Positions 6,786 through 13,876 of a stretch of DNA of 14,720 nucleotides are shown here, piece after piece; the stretch's first letter is position 1, and each line of letters starts with the position of its first letter. The stretch comes from Bacillota bacterium (GTDB taxonomy: Bacteria; Bacillota; Dethiobacteria; DTU022; UBA8154). Made by a program: the position numbers and the translations under genes. Under the pieces are notes generated by a model. The model was not told where the DNA came from and ran no database searches. It saw nothing but the letters and a program-made list of their open reading frames with translations. Location: assembly GCA_003444595.1 (NCBI GenBank), contig DLUO01000126.1, positions 1 to 14,720 on the forward strand, read 5' to 3'.

Positions 6786-6840
6786 TATTAAAATAAATAT
6801 CCATCTTTCTTGTAACTGTAATGCCGCTCGTAACTGTCAT
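6625..6840 (-). CDS. Small protein of unknown function, antisense through a terminator
   Basis: A 71-residue reading frame starting MTVTSGITVTRKMDIYF and ending ISLRVYFE. I do not recognise the family. Support for coding: AGGAGGTGA (plus-strand 6846-6854) lies five bases before the ATG at 6840, a perfect anti-Shine-Dalgarno match. The disrupted copy near 2062-2175 differs by indels of 9 bp and of 1+2 bp that together keep the frame, and its peptide is similar. The protein is soluble, mixed-charge, with a probable helix (LLKAVRRALDDIKKEE) and beta-like ends. The codons for EPCVTGL coincide with the GAGCCCTGT...ACAGGGCTC hairpin that terminates transcription on the other strand. A GTG three codons upstream is the longer alternative start but overlaps the ribosome site. 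Confidence 0.55.
   Translation of the reverse strand: MTVTSGITVTRKMDIYFNREKPGTPACLLKAVRRALDDIKKEEPCVTGLNIAEIAFLRNQQGEISLRVYFE
6694..6724 (+). terminator. Rho-independent terminator in the right module copy
   Basis: GAGCCCTGT (6694-6702) and ACAGGGCTC (6706-6714) form a perfect nine-pair stem with a TAC loop, followed by CTC and seven Ts. It would end plus-strand transcripts from the esterase side. It lies inside the minus-strand small gene. Confidence 0.8.
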
Positions 6841-6963
6841 TGTTCTCACCTCCTGTTTTTCTTTCTTGGGTATAGCAACCTTTTCCGCTTATATTCCGGG
6901 GCAGGGGTGTAATATATTATGTGCCTTCTTTTATTATTGCCTATTCCCGAAAAAAGATAAAAA

Positions 6964-6991
6964 AGGAAATACTTTTATTTTGTGGAATTTA
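6964..6991 (+). repeat. Bipartite motif AGGAA-N14-TGGAATTTA, copy A
   Basis: AGGAA (6964-6968) and TGGAATTTA (6983-6991) are 14 bases apart with a T-rich spacer. An identical arrangement occurs at 14504-14531 and a near copy, spacer 15, at 8428-8455. All three sit at gene ends or in intergenic DNA. Confidence 0.4.
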
Positions 6992-7103
6992 ACAAGGAAG
7001 TAGTCTAATAAATACGCACATGTGTTTGATATATTACTTATTATAAATAATATGGCTTAAGGAATCAAGAGTTAACTATTCTGTTTGTGTTTAATCTGTG
7101 ATA

Positions 7104-7137
7104 ATGTCACTACTGAATTATTTCTAAGAGAATGTCA
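7104..7137 (+). repeat. Two short direct repeats centred on ATGTCA, possibly a transposon end
   Basis: ATGTCA at 7104-7109 and 7132-7137, each followed four bases later by TG, lie 28 bp apart in a T/A-rich setting; GGGACAATTAGTGA follows. Spaced terminal repeats of this kind occur at the ends of some insertion sequences (IS21-like). No transposase is present, so at most this is a remnant. Confidence 0.2.
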
Positions 7138-7226
7138 TCCCTGGGACAATTAGTGATTTTATCAATGGCACGGGATCAACGAAACAAAAACAATTTATTG
7201 TAAAAAAAAATTTAATGGAGTAAACG

Positions 7227-8456
7227 ATGCTGGAGAAAAAGAGGCTGGATTTCCAGTTCCCTGTTCTGGTCATACTGCTGGCCGTGTATCCCCTTATTTT
7301 TACAATTTATATTTTGCCGCGGTGGTCGTCTTTAATGGCCATCAGCCTGCTGGCCTTAATGGTTATAGTAAAGGAAAAACTATTTATTTATAACCCGTGC
7401 CTGATTCCCCTGTCTCTGTTTACTTTATGGGCTTTTTTATCTTCGTTTTTCTCCCCTTATCCTCGGGAGGCGTGGTTGGGGGCTCCAGGTTATCTGTCAG
7501 GCTTTTTCTCCTATCTTTTTTTTATCGTGCTCTTTTTGCTTTCCTATTCCACTGCTTCACGTTTTCCCGGCAAGATTGACGGCCTTATCAATATCTGGCT
7601 CTTTTCGGCGTCAATTATTGCCATGCTGGGCTTGCTGGAGTATCTTGGCCTGGATATTTTGGCTTCTATGTGTTCAGGAAACCTTATTTTCAGTAAAGGG
7701 GCGAGCTCGTCGACAATTCAGAACTCCAACGATCTGGGGACCTACATGGCCATGGCCTTCCCGTTCGCCGTGCTGCGTTTTATGCAAAAGGCGAGCTTCC
7801 GTACAGTGCCGCTTTTTGCTCTGATCTACGGTTGCCTCTTGACGACGCTGTGCAGGTCAGCCTGGCTGGGCGCTGTGGCGGGTTTCTTGCTTATACTGCT
7901 CTTTTATCCTGTGAAGAAAAATATCCTTCTTTTGTTGGTGGTTATACTGATTGTTACATCCGCTCTCATGCCTGTTAATGACTTCCTGCTCTTAAAGCGC
8001 ATGAGAACATTTGCAGAGGATGCAGAGCTGACTATGGCCGGGGATCCGGAAGGAGGCAGCGCCAGGATGCTGCTCTGGCAGGAGGGGATAAAGGCGCTTC
8101 CTCAGTCAGTCCTGCTGGGAAGCGGGCCTGATACCTTTTACCGGGTATCTCCGGAAAAATTTGCAGCCCGGTATGGGGAGGGCGGGCGACCGGCGCACAA
8201 AGCCCATAATATTTTTCTGGAAATTGCCGTAACTATGGGCATTCCTGCCCTGCTATTCTACCTGTGGTTTCTGGGTGCCGTGATGAGGAAAACCGATCGG
8301 CGCAATCCTTTACTGTTTACCTTTTTTGTCATGGTCGTCATTTATCTGGTAAGGGGCTTTTTCCTGGTGGATGTGATCACCGTTTACCCAATATTTTGGG
8401 TTCTGCTGGGTTTCTATCAAGGGCTGAAGGAAAATTGCCTCTTTATGTGGAATTAG
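7227..8456 (+). CDS. O-antigen ligase/polymerase-family membrane protein (Wzy_C), possible pilin glycosyltransferase
   Basis: A 409-residue polytopic membrane protein with about ten hydrophobic segments. The Wzy_C (PF04932) signature is present: an arginine at a helix end (TTLCRSAWLG, Arg210), a large external loop (about 255-325) with LGSGPDTF (297-304), and the conserved histidine in AHNIFLEIAVTMGIP (His327). The family moves lipid-linked glycans: O-antigen ligase WaaL, polymerase Wzy, or the pilin oligosaccharyltransferases PglL/PilO/TfpW. A Gram-positive-type host has no lipopolysaccharide, and the gene heads a pilus operon, so pilin glycosylation is an attractive inference, though not shown. 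No other glycan genes are nearby. The ATG at 7227 follows GGAG with six-base spacing. The stop codon overlaps a copy of the bipartite motif, and 81 bp separate it from the peptidase gene. Confidence 0.8.
   Translation: MLEKKRLDFQFPVLVILLAVYPLIFTIYILPRWSSLMAISLLALMVIVKEKLFIYNPCLIPLSLFTLWAFLSSFFSPYPREAWLGAPGYLSGFFSYLFFIVLFLLSYSTASRFPGKIDGLINIWLFSASIIAMLGLLEYLGLDILASMCSGNLIFSKGASSSTIQNSNDLGTYMAMAFPFAVLRFMQKASFRTVPLFALIYGCLLTTLCRSAWLGAVAGFLLILLFYPVKKNILLLLVVILIVTSALMPVNDFLLLKRMRTFAEDAELTMAGDPEGGSARMLLWQEGIKALPQSVLLGSGPDTFYRVSPEKFAARYGEGGRPAHKAHNIFLEIAVTMGIPALLFYLWFLGAVMRKTDRRNPLLFTFFVMVVIYLVRGFFLVDVITVYPIFWVLLGFYQGLKENCLFMWN
8428..8455 (+). repeat. Bipartite motif AGGAA-N15-TGGAATTA, copy C
   Basis: A variant with one extra spacer base, overlapping the last codons and TAG of the O-antigen-ligase-like gene. 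Confidence 0.3.
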
Positions 8457-8537
8457 TAACTAATTTGTCCAGTATTCGGAAAAGGTCAACTTTTTTCACT
8501 AAATAAACGGGATTGTACGGGAAGGGAATAATTAAAA

Positions 8538-9266
8538 GTGTACTTGGGACAGGTTTTGCTTTATTTTATAGTCTTTCTGGCTGGAGTTGCTGCCGGCAGC
8601 TTCTCAAATCTACTTATTTTTGGTTACATGCAGGAATTACCCCTCCGCGCATTGTTTAAAGCCGGGACAGTTGTATCTTTTCTCAACCTGCTCAAGAGAA
8701 AGCGCGGCAACCATATCGAGAAAAGTAACCTTTTGTATTTTTACCCCGTTGAGTTGGGCTCCGCCGTTATCTTTGTCCTGTGTTACCATTTTTTCAGCCC
8801 CGGATTTTATTTTTTAAAATACGCCGTTATCCTGCAACTGCTCCTTGTTATTTCCATTTTGGACATCCAAAGGGGCGTTATCCCCAACCGTTTTGTTCTA
8901 TGTCTCTTTTTCTGGCTTTTTATATGGCAGCTTGTTCGACCTTATCATTCGCTGCAGTCGGTAGCGCTGGGTTTTTTGGTCGGAGGGGCTCTCTTTTATG
9001 TTATTACCATGTTGAGCAGGGGAGGTATGGGCGGGGGCGATATCAAGCTGATGGCTGTACTGGGGTTTTCCGTGGGATGGCCTTACGTGCTGATAATTTT
9101 CATGATTTCCTTTGTTTTAGGGGCGCTTGCCGGGGTTATTCTGCTGGCTGCAGGGAAGCGGGTGTTAAAGGATTCCCTGCCTTTTGCTCCTTTTCTTTCC
9201 CTTGGCTTTCTCCTGGTAATCTTCTGGGGAGTAGAGATATGGCAATGGTATTCATCATTCTGGTAA
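8538..9266 (+). CDS. pilD: Type IV prepilin peptidase (A24 family), lacking the cysteine tetrad
   Basis: A 242-residue integral membrane aspartic peptidase that cleaves the class III leader of prepilins. Both catalytic aspartates are present: Asp109 in ISILDIQRGVIPN and Asp168 in the GxGD motif GMGGGDIKLMAVLG. The N-terminal helix with GSFSNLLI matches the GSFLNVxI start of the bifunctional enzymes, followed by a cytoplasmic loop (about 30-65) and YPVELGSAV. That loop normally carries two CxxC pairs and contributes to N-methylation; here it has no cysteine at all and is shortened. Cleavage should be intact, methylation is doubtful. The start is GTG 8538, preceded by GGGAAGGGAA. The next gene starts 20 bp downstream, and the pseudopilins that are its likely substrates are in the same operon. 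Confidence 0.88.
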   Translation: MYLGQVLLYFIVFLAGVAAGSFSNLLIFGYMQELPLRALFKAGTVVSFLNLLKRKRGNHIEKSNLLYFYPVELGSAVIFVLCYHFFSPGFYFLKYAVILQLLLVISILDIQRGVIPNRFVLCLFFWLFIWQLVRPYHSLQSVALGFLVGGALFYVITMLSRGGMGGGDIKLMAVLGFSVGWPYVLIIFMISFVLGALAGVILLAAGKRVLKDSLPFAPFLSLGFLLVIFWGVEIWQWYSSFW

Positions 9267-9286
9267 GTCGGTAAGGAGGTAGCTTT

Positions 9287-10483
9287 TTGTCAAGGTTGGA
9301 TTTCTCCGATGCGGCTACTGTGGTGGAAATGGTAAATTCCTTAATTGAAACAGCGGTGAGCCGGGACGCCAGCGATATTCACCTGGAGCCCCGGGAAAAT
9401 GGGCTGAGGGTGCGCCTGCGTATTGACGGGGTGCTCAGGGATTCAGCGCCATACCCCCCTGAAGTGGCTCCTCTGGTTATTTCCCGATTGAAAATCCTGG
9501 CCGGGATGGATATAGCCGAGCGCAGGCTCCCCCAGGACGGGAATTTGCAGATGGAGGTAAACCAGGAAAGAGTGAACATCAGGCTTTCGACACTGCCGAC
9601 AATTTACGGGGAAAAACTGGTGCTGCGCCTGCTCCGTCATGACAAAATTGTCATGCCCCTGGAGAGCCTGGGTTTTACCGAGGAAAACTACAGGCGCTAT
9701 ATGGATTTTTTAAACAATGCTTACGGCATGATCCTGGTTACAGGACCTACCGGGTGCGGTAAAACCACTACACTTTACTCCACACTCCATGCTGTTAACA
9801 GCGCCGAGAAAAATATTATTACTGTGGAAGACCCGGTGGAGTACAGGATTGACGGAATTAATCAAGTTCAGGTCAACAATAAAATCAAGTTAACTTTTGC
9901 CCGTACTTTACGTACCATTTTACGGCAGGATCCCAATATTGTTATGGTCGGAGAGATACGCGACGGGGAAACGGCAGAGATTGCCACCAGGGCTGCCCTT
10001 ACAGGTCACCTGGTCTTTTCAACGCTGCATACCAATGACGCCCCCAGGGCAGTAACCCGACTGCTGGACATGGGAGTGGAGCGCTTCCTGTTGACTTCCT
10101 CGCTGGTGGGTATCGTAGCCCAGCGTTTGGTGCGGCTTAATTGTACAAACTGCCTGGAACCCTATTCCCCGGAGGAGGAAGAGCTGACTTTTTACCAAAA
10201 GCTGGGCGGGTCCGGTGGGTCCGGTGACGTTTCTTTTAAAAGGGGCAGGGGTTGCGAAAAATGTGACTATACGGGTTTCAGGGGGCGTACCGCCATTCAC
10301 GAGGTCATGCCGGTGGATGGAACGATGCGCCGGTTGATTATGCATTCGGATGATACGGAGGAAATAAGGCGCCATGCTGTTTCGCAGGGTATGCAGACCC
10401 TTTTGCAGGACGGTATAAACAGGGCTGTGCAGGGGCTGACAACTTTGGCCGAAGTAATACAGGTAGCTTATACGGTTTTTTAG
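9287..10483 (+). CDS. pilB: PilB/GspE-type pilus assembly ATPase, short form
   Basis: A 398-residue hexameric secretion ATPase. Visible in order: the N2 domain start (EMVNSLIETAVSRDASDIHLEP, 14-35), Walker A GPTGCGKTT (153-161), Asp box TVEDPVEYR (179-187), Walker B IVMVGEIRD (218-226), His box HLVFSTLHTN (241-250), and a zinc-binding cysteine tetrad C286, C289, C323, C326. The tetrad marks an assembly ATPase rather than the retraction ATPase PilT. Typical PilB/GspE proteins are about 550 residues and carry an N-terminal MshEN/GspE-N domain that in some members binds c-di-GMP and joins the platform; it is absent here. TTG 9287 follows AAGGAGGT by six bases, so the short start appears genuine, and only 20 bp separate it from the upstream gene. 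Energy for pilus extension is the expected role. Confidence 0.92.
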   Translation: MSRLDFSDAATVVEMVNSLIETAVSRDASDIHLEPRENGLRVRLRIDGVLRDSAPYPPEVAPLVISRLKILAGMDIAERRLPQDGNLQMEVNQERVNIRLSTLPTIYGEKLVLRLLRHDKIVMPLESLGFTEENYRRYMDFLNNAYGMILVTGPTGCGKTTTLYSTLHAVNSAEKNIITVEDPVEYRIDGINQVQVNNKIKLTFARTLRTILRQDPNIVMVGEIRDGETAEIATRAALTGHLVFSTLHTNDAPRAVTRLLDMGVERFLLTSSLVGIVAQRLVRLNCTNCLEPYSPEEEELTFYQKLGGSGGSGDVSFKRGRGCEKCDYTGFRGRTAIHEVMPVDGTMRRLIMHSDDTEEIRRHAVSQGMQTLLQDGINRAVQGLTTLAEVIQVAYTVF

Positions 10484-10628
10484 GCGCTCTGGTAGTACTC
10501 TGCGAGGGTTGTGGCCTACTCCCACCTTTAAAAGTCCTGTGTGTTAGGCGGTAAGGTGACGGCTTTTTGCCAGGAAACGCTGCCGGCTTGCTTGCGGGGT
10601 CGTTTTCTTTGTATCGGAGGAACAGGGC
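10484..10628 (+). other. Gap between ATPase and platform-protein genes
   Basis: 145 bp, the largest gap inside the operon. GC-rich, no clear terminator, no supported small gene. Possibly the relic of a shortened or lost gene. Confidence 0.3.
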
Positions 10629-11732
10629 ATGTCGTTTTCCAGCATTAAAAAGAAAAAATCGTTTCTTACTACGGAGCTCACTTTATCCCTGAGAAAGAAA
10701 GCTCCCGGGACCAGGGATCTTATGGTTTTTTGTCGCCAGTTTGCCGCTCTGACGGGGGCCGGCGTTTCTTATCTACGCAGCCTGCAGTTGCTGGGAGAGT
10801 TGACGGAACACGGCTTGCTGGGAGAAAAGATCAGGGAAGCAGCCTCCCGGTTGGAAGAGGGCTATTCGCTGGTAGAATCGTTAAGGTCCGGCAGCGATCT
10901 TTTTCCTCCCCTTTTAATAAACATGATCGAAGCCGGGGAGGCCGGCGGTTTTTTAGATGCTACCCTGGAAAGGCTGGCACTGTATTTTGAGAAACAATAT
11001 GAACTGGAGCAGAAGATCAGGTCATCAACGCTGTATCCCAAGTTTATTGCCTGTGCTGCGATTATTGCCGCCGTTTTTATGGTGAGTGCTGTTCTTCCCG
11101 CCTTTGCTGGAATATTTGAAAATATGGGCATCAGTATGCCGGTGCTGACAAGATTGCTTATTTCGGCCGGAACCTGGCTTTCTTCCTGCTGGCCGATCAT
11201 CATCATGGTTATTGTGGCCGTTTTTTCCCTCGGCAGAAGAGTCCTAAAAACACAACAGGGCCGCCGTTTTTATGACAGGCTGCGCCTTAACAACCCTTTT
11301 CTCGGAGCGGTTTACCGCAAAATGATTACGGCAAGGTTTTGCCGCACGCTCGGCACTTTGCTGGGGAACGGGACAGCGATGCTTACTGCACTGGATCTGG
11401 TTAAAGGTATTGAAGATAACAGTATATATGCCGATATTATTTCCAGGACAAAAGAAGAAATTATTCGGGGGCAATCTCTCGCCGACTCCCTCGCTGCCGT
11501 GGATTTCTTCCCGCCCCTGGTTGTGGAGATGTGCAGTGTGGGAGAACAAACAGGGAACATGGAGGGAATGCTGGCCAGTACGGCCGGTTTTTTCGAGACA
11601 GAAGTGTCCCATATTATAGAACGCCTCTGTGCCCTGCTGGAACCTGTTTTGATCCTTTTTATGGCGGGGATTATTGTTTTTATCGCACTTTCGGTGCTCC
11701 TGCCCATGTTTGAAGTCTACCAGACAATCTAG
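10629..11732 (+). CDS. pilC: PilC/GspF inner-membrane platform protein
   Basis: A 367-residue type II secretion system F-family protein. Two homologous cytoplasmic domains are visible, each starting with the same wording: MVFCRQFAALTGAGVSYLRSLQLLGE (about 32-57) and ARFCRTLGTLLGNGTAMLTALDLVKG (about 235-260). Each is followed by a helix with a GEAGG or GEQTGNM element and a transmembrane region (around 135-160, 175-200 and 340-362). The length is slightly below the usual ~400 residues. PilC anchors the ATPase and guides pilin subunits into the fibre. ATG 10629 follows CGGAGGAACAGGGC. The next gene starts 15 bp downstream. Confidence 0.92.
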   Translation: MSFSSIKKKKSFLTTELTLSLRKKAPGTRDLMVFCRQFAALTGAGVSYLRSLQLLGELTEHGLLGEKIREAASRLEEGYSLVESLRSGSDLFPPLLINMIEAGEAGGFLDATLERLALYFEKQYELEQKIRSSTLYPKFIACAAIIAAVFMVSAVLPAFAGIFENMGISMPVLTRLLISAGTWLSSCWPIIIMVIVAVFSLGRRVLKTQQGRRFYDRLRLNNPFLGAVYRKMITARFCRTLGTLLGNGTAMLTALDLVKGIEDNSIYADIISRTKEEIIRGQSLADSLAAVDFFPPLVVEMCSVGEQTGNMEGMLASTAGFFETEVSHIIERLCALLEPVLILFMAGIIVFIALSVLLPMFEVYQTI

Positions 11733-11747
11733 CGGAGGAGGAAACCT

Positions 11748-12221
11748 ATGTTAGCCAAACTCTGGGAGAAGAAAGGTTTTACACTGGTGGAGCTATTAAC
11801 GGTTGTGGTTATTATCGCCATACTGGGTGCGGTCATCGTCCCCAACCTGTTCAGGGCTGTCGATAAAAGCAGGGTTACAGCTGCCGCGGCAGATTTCAGG
11901 AGCATCAAAAGCGCAGCGCTGGCATATTACAGCGATACGGGGAAGTGGCCCGGCGACAGCCCCGAGGGTAATGATCCCGGTTTTCTCACAGATCCCGGCG
12001 TGCCGGGCTGGAGTGGCCCTTACCTGGAGGGCTGGCCCGGGAAAAACCCCTGGGGAGGGAAATACGCATTTGTGCATCACGACGGCCAGGGGGGGACGGC
12101 AAAATGCCTGCGCCTGGATGCCGTTCCGCAGGAGGCCGTTGAAAAGCTGGCGGAACAGCTGGCCGGCACCGTTATACAGGAAAGTGAAGGATACGTTTAT
12201 CTTATCCTGGCAAACAACTAA
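11748..12221 (+). CDS. GspG-like type II/IV pseudopilin (major pilin candidate)
   Basis: A 157-residue prepilin with class III leader MLAKLWEKKG; cleavage is expected after Gly10, leaving Phe11 first and the conserved Glu15 at +5 (FTLVELLTVVVIIAILGAVIVP). A single hydrophobic N-terminal helix follows, then a globular part with paired GspG-like features: TGKWPGDSPEGN and WPGKNPWGGKYAFVHHDG, similar to the DPWGxxY segment and calcium-loop region of GspG/PulG. The C-terminus is predicted soluble. Of the five pilin-like genes it has the most canonical signal and stands right after pilC with the strongest ribosome site (GGAGGAGGAAACCT), suggesting it is the abundant subunit. Mature protein about 147 residues, typical for GspG. 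Confidence 0.88.
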   Translation: MLAKLWEKKGFTLVELLTVVVIIAILGAVIVPNLFRAVDKSRVTAAAADFRSIKSAALAYYSDTGKWPGDSPEGNDPGFLTDPGVPGWSGPYLEGWPGKNPWGGKYAFVHHDGQGGTAKCLRLDAVPQEAVEKLAEQLAGTVIQESEGYVYLILANN

Positions 12222-12240
12222 AAGTGGAGTGAAGAGGCCC

Positions 12241-12672
12241 ATGCTTATAATGAGGGAGGAAGGTTTCAGCTTACTGGAAGTCATTGCTGCCGTTGCTGTC
12301 CTGGGCATCATCCTGGTACCGGTCTGCTCTATGCTTGCAGGGGGAAGATATGCCGTTCTTTCAGGGAAGCATCAGACTGAAGCCGCAACCCTTGCCCAGG
12401 ATGGGATGGAGACACTGAAGGGACAGGGTTATGAGCAGTTAAGAGCGCTAATGGCTGGGCGTGAGGAGCTGGAACTGGAAGAGAACCTGGGCTTCTACAG
12501 CAGGAAGTATATATTCCGAATTATCCCGCTCGAGGCGGTTGCGGCCGTTGGAGATGGGGAGATACTTTTTATAAAGGTTATGGTATCCTGGAGCGATGTT
12601 CGGGGGAGACGCACCGTCTCCCTTTCGTCACTGCTGGGGAGGGGCCTGGAGAGCTGTGAAAGATTTTTTTAA
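12241..12672 (+). CDS. GspI/PilV-like minor pseudopilin
   Basis: A 143-residue prepilin. The leader MLIMREEG is followed by FSLLEVIAAVAVLGIILVPV, so cleavage is after Gly8 and the +5 Glu is Glu13. The short mature protein with a TLAQDGMETLKGQGYEQL helix behind the membrane segment is characteristic of GspI/PilV minor pilins (the AxxLAQxxME/LxxG pattern). I take ATG 12241 as start, 19 bp after the previous stop; ATG 12250 (MREEG) is a good alternative with a typical five-residue leader. The open frame extends far upstream to 11803, but that part is the shadow of the preceding pilin gene. The 3' end overlaps the next gene by 17 bp, a sign of translational coupling. Confidence 0.82.
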   Translation: MLIMREEGFSLLEVIAAVAVLGIILVPVCSMLAGGRYAVLSGKHQTEAATLAQDGMETLKGQGYEQLRALMAGREELELEENLGFYSRKYIFRIIPLEAVAAVGDGEILFIKVMVSWSDVRGRRTVSLSSLLGRGLESCERFF

Positions 12673-13264
12673 AGGTGCAGGCCTTCTGCCGGAAAAGCTT
12701 TTCTGCAGGAAAGGTTTTACCTTGCTGGAAGTGCTTCTCTCTGTTACTATTTTCAGCCTGCTTCTGTCTGCGCTTTTCATGTTCTATGGGGGCGCGTTGC
12801 AGGGTTGGAGCAGGGATTCAGCTGCCATGGACCTGCAGCAGAATGCCCGGATCGCTGTATATGAGATAACCCGCGAACTGCGTTATGCCTCTGCTGTGGA
12901 AGGGTTGAGCGATCGGTCTATCCTGCCCCTTTATGACGGCGAAGGCGGCTGGCAACGGGGTGCGGGCTTAATTGCCTATACCTCCTCCGGGGGCCAAAAA
13001 AGTGAAATCGCCTATAATGAGGAGAAGAGAACGATTACCCTGAGGATCGGAAACGGGCCTCCAAACGAGCTGGCCAATAATGTTGCCGGAGCGGACTTTT
13101 TTTACTATTTTCCGCAGCCGGTTGCCGGAGGGAGCGAACCGGAGGGAAGATGTCCCATGATTTTGTTCAGGTTAAAGGTGCAGGGAGAAAGCCAAGAGCT
13201 TGCACCGGGAGGCTCCTATATCCTGCAAAGCTCTTTGCGGCTGCAGAATATTTCTTTTGAATAA
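12656..13264 (+). CDS. PilW/GspJ-like minor pilin
   Basis: A 202-residue prepilin. Starting at GTG 12656 (GGAG just upstream, inside the end of the previous gene) the leader is 20 residues ending KLFCRKG, cleaved before FTLLEVLLSVTIFSLLLSALF, with +5 Glu at 25. After the helix comes DLQQNARIAVYEITRELRYAS, the hallmark of PilW/GspJ proteins, followed by a beta-rich domain (IAYTSSGGQKSEIAYNEEKRTITLRIG) typical of that family. An ATG at 12596 in frame would add 20 residues lying fully within the upstream gene and seems less likely. PilW/GspJ, GspI and GspH-type minor pilins usually form the tip complex that primes pilus assembly, matching the other genes here. Confidence 0.82.
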   Translation: MKDFFKGAGLLPEKLFCRKGFTLLEVLLSVTIFSLLLSALFMFYGGALQGWSRDSAAMDLQQNARIAVYEITRELRYASAVEGLSDRSILPLYDGEGGWQRGAGLIAYTSSGGQKSEIAYNEEKRTITLRIGNGPPNELANNVAGADFFYYFPQPVAGGSEPEGRCPMILFRLKVQGESQELAPGGSYILQSSLRLQNISFE

Positions 13265-13288
13265 CGGAACGGGCAAACGGAGGGAAAA

Positions 13289-13837
13289 ATGTGCGGCTGC
13301 CGTAAAAGGACTGTTCTCTGGAAAGAGGAAAGGGGCTCGCTCCTGATTATGCTGCTTTTATTTTCGTCGGTTATGATGATCCTGGGGGCGGCTCTTCTCT
13401 CGAACTCCCTCCAGGAGAGAATCATTGCGCAGAATTATCTTTATAAACTCAAGGCTCATTACCTGGCCGAAGCCGGAGTCGAACTTGCTTTAACCTTTCT
13501 GGAGGAGGAACCGGAACATTTTTGGCAGCTAAACTTTGATGAACCACTTTACCCTGACAACGGAGTGGAAGAGGAATATTATGTGCTGCAGTGGCTTGAA
13601 CCGGGATGCCCCGGGGGAAATGAAGAGTACTATACGCTTATATCCAGAGGGATCTGCCGTCGCAGTATGAGCGGCGTTGAAGCTCAAGCCGAGATTAGAG
13701 CTTTGCTGTCTCTAAATGTCACTACCGGTAAAGGGGATGAGCCTGAAGAAGAGGTTGAAGGGGAAGAGGAAGATGGCGGGGAAGAGGAATGTGAAAAGCA
13801 AACCCAGGTCCTTTTAATCGGCTTGAGCGGCATGTAA
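13289..13837 (+). CDS. PilX-like minor pilin/GspK-type protein with acidic C-terminal tail
   Basis: A 182-residue protein with a PilX N-terminal-like region: KEERGSLLIMLLLFSSVMMILGAALL (12-37) then LQERIIAQNYLYKLKAHYLAEAGVELAL, in which YLAEAGVE is the recurrent motif of PilX/GspK-like pilins. The leader peptide site is degenerate: ERG followed by SLL rather than FTLxE, as in many PilX proteins. Residues about 150-171 are almost purely Glu/Gly/Asp (GDEPEEEVEGEEEDGGEEECE), an acidic tail not usual for the family, then KQTQVLLIGLSGM. ATG 13289 follows CGGAGGGAAAA. Cysteines near both ends could form disulfides. The gene is in the standard place between PilW-like and GspH-like genes. Confidence 0.72.
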   Translation: MCGCRKRTVLWKEERGSLLIMLLLFSSVMMILGAALLSNSLQERIIAQNYLYKLKAHYLAEAGVELALTFLEEEPEHFWQLNFDEPLYPDNGVEEEYYVLQWLEPGCPGGNEEYYTLISRGICRRSMSGVEAQAEIRALLSLNVTTGKGDEPEEEVEGEEEDGGEEECEKQTQVLLIGLSGM

Positions 13838-13876
13838 GCAATAAATAATTAAGAGCCCGGGAGCAGGCATGCATGA

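Larger units (their letters stand above)
6855..7226. other. AT-rich intergenic region upstream of the pilus operon
   Basis: About 370 bp with no supported gene; a plus-strand frame at 6821-7003 is mainly the mirror of the small gene's leader. It must hold the minus-strand promoter of the small gene and probably the plus-strand promoter of the pilus operon, but I see no strong -35/-10 pair for either. It contains one copy of a bipartite motif (6964-6991) and two ATGTCA-centred repeats (7104-7137) that recall transposon ends. Confidence 0.4.

Noticed and set aside
6821..7003. 60-codon plus-strand frame
   Set aside because: Lies over the leader and start of the minus-strand small gene and lacks a ribosome site.
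10019..10525. 168-codon minus-strand frame opposite pilB
   Set aside because: Antisense shadow of conserved ATPase sequence; composition is not protein-like.
11803..12240. Upstream extension of the GspI-like frame
   Set aside because: Overlaps the GspG-like gene in another frame; the prepilin leader fixes the start at 12241 or 12250.
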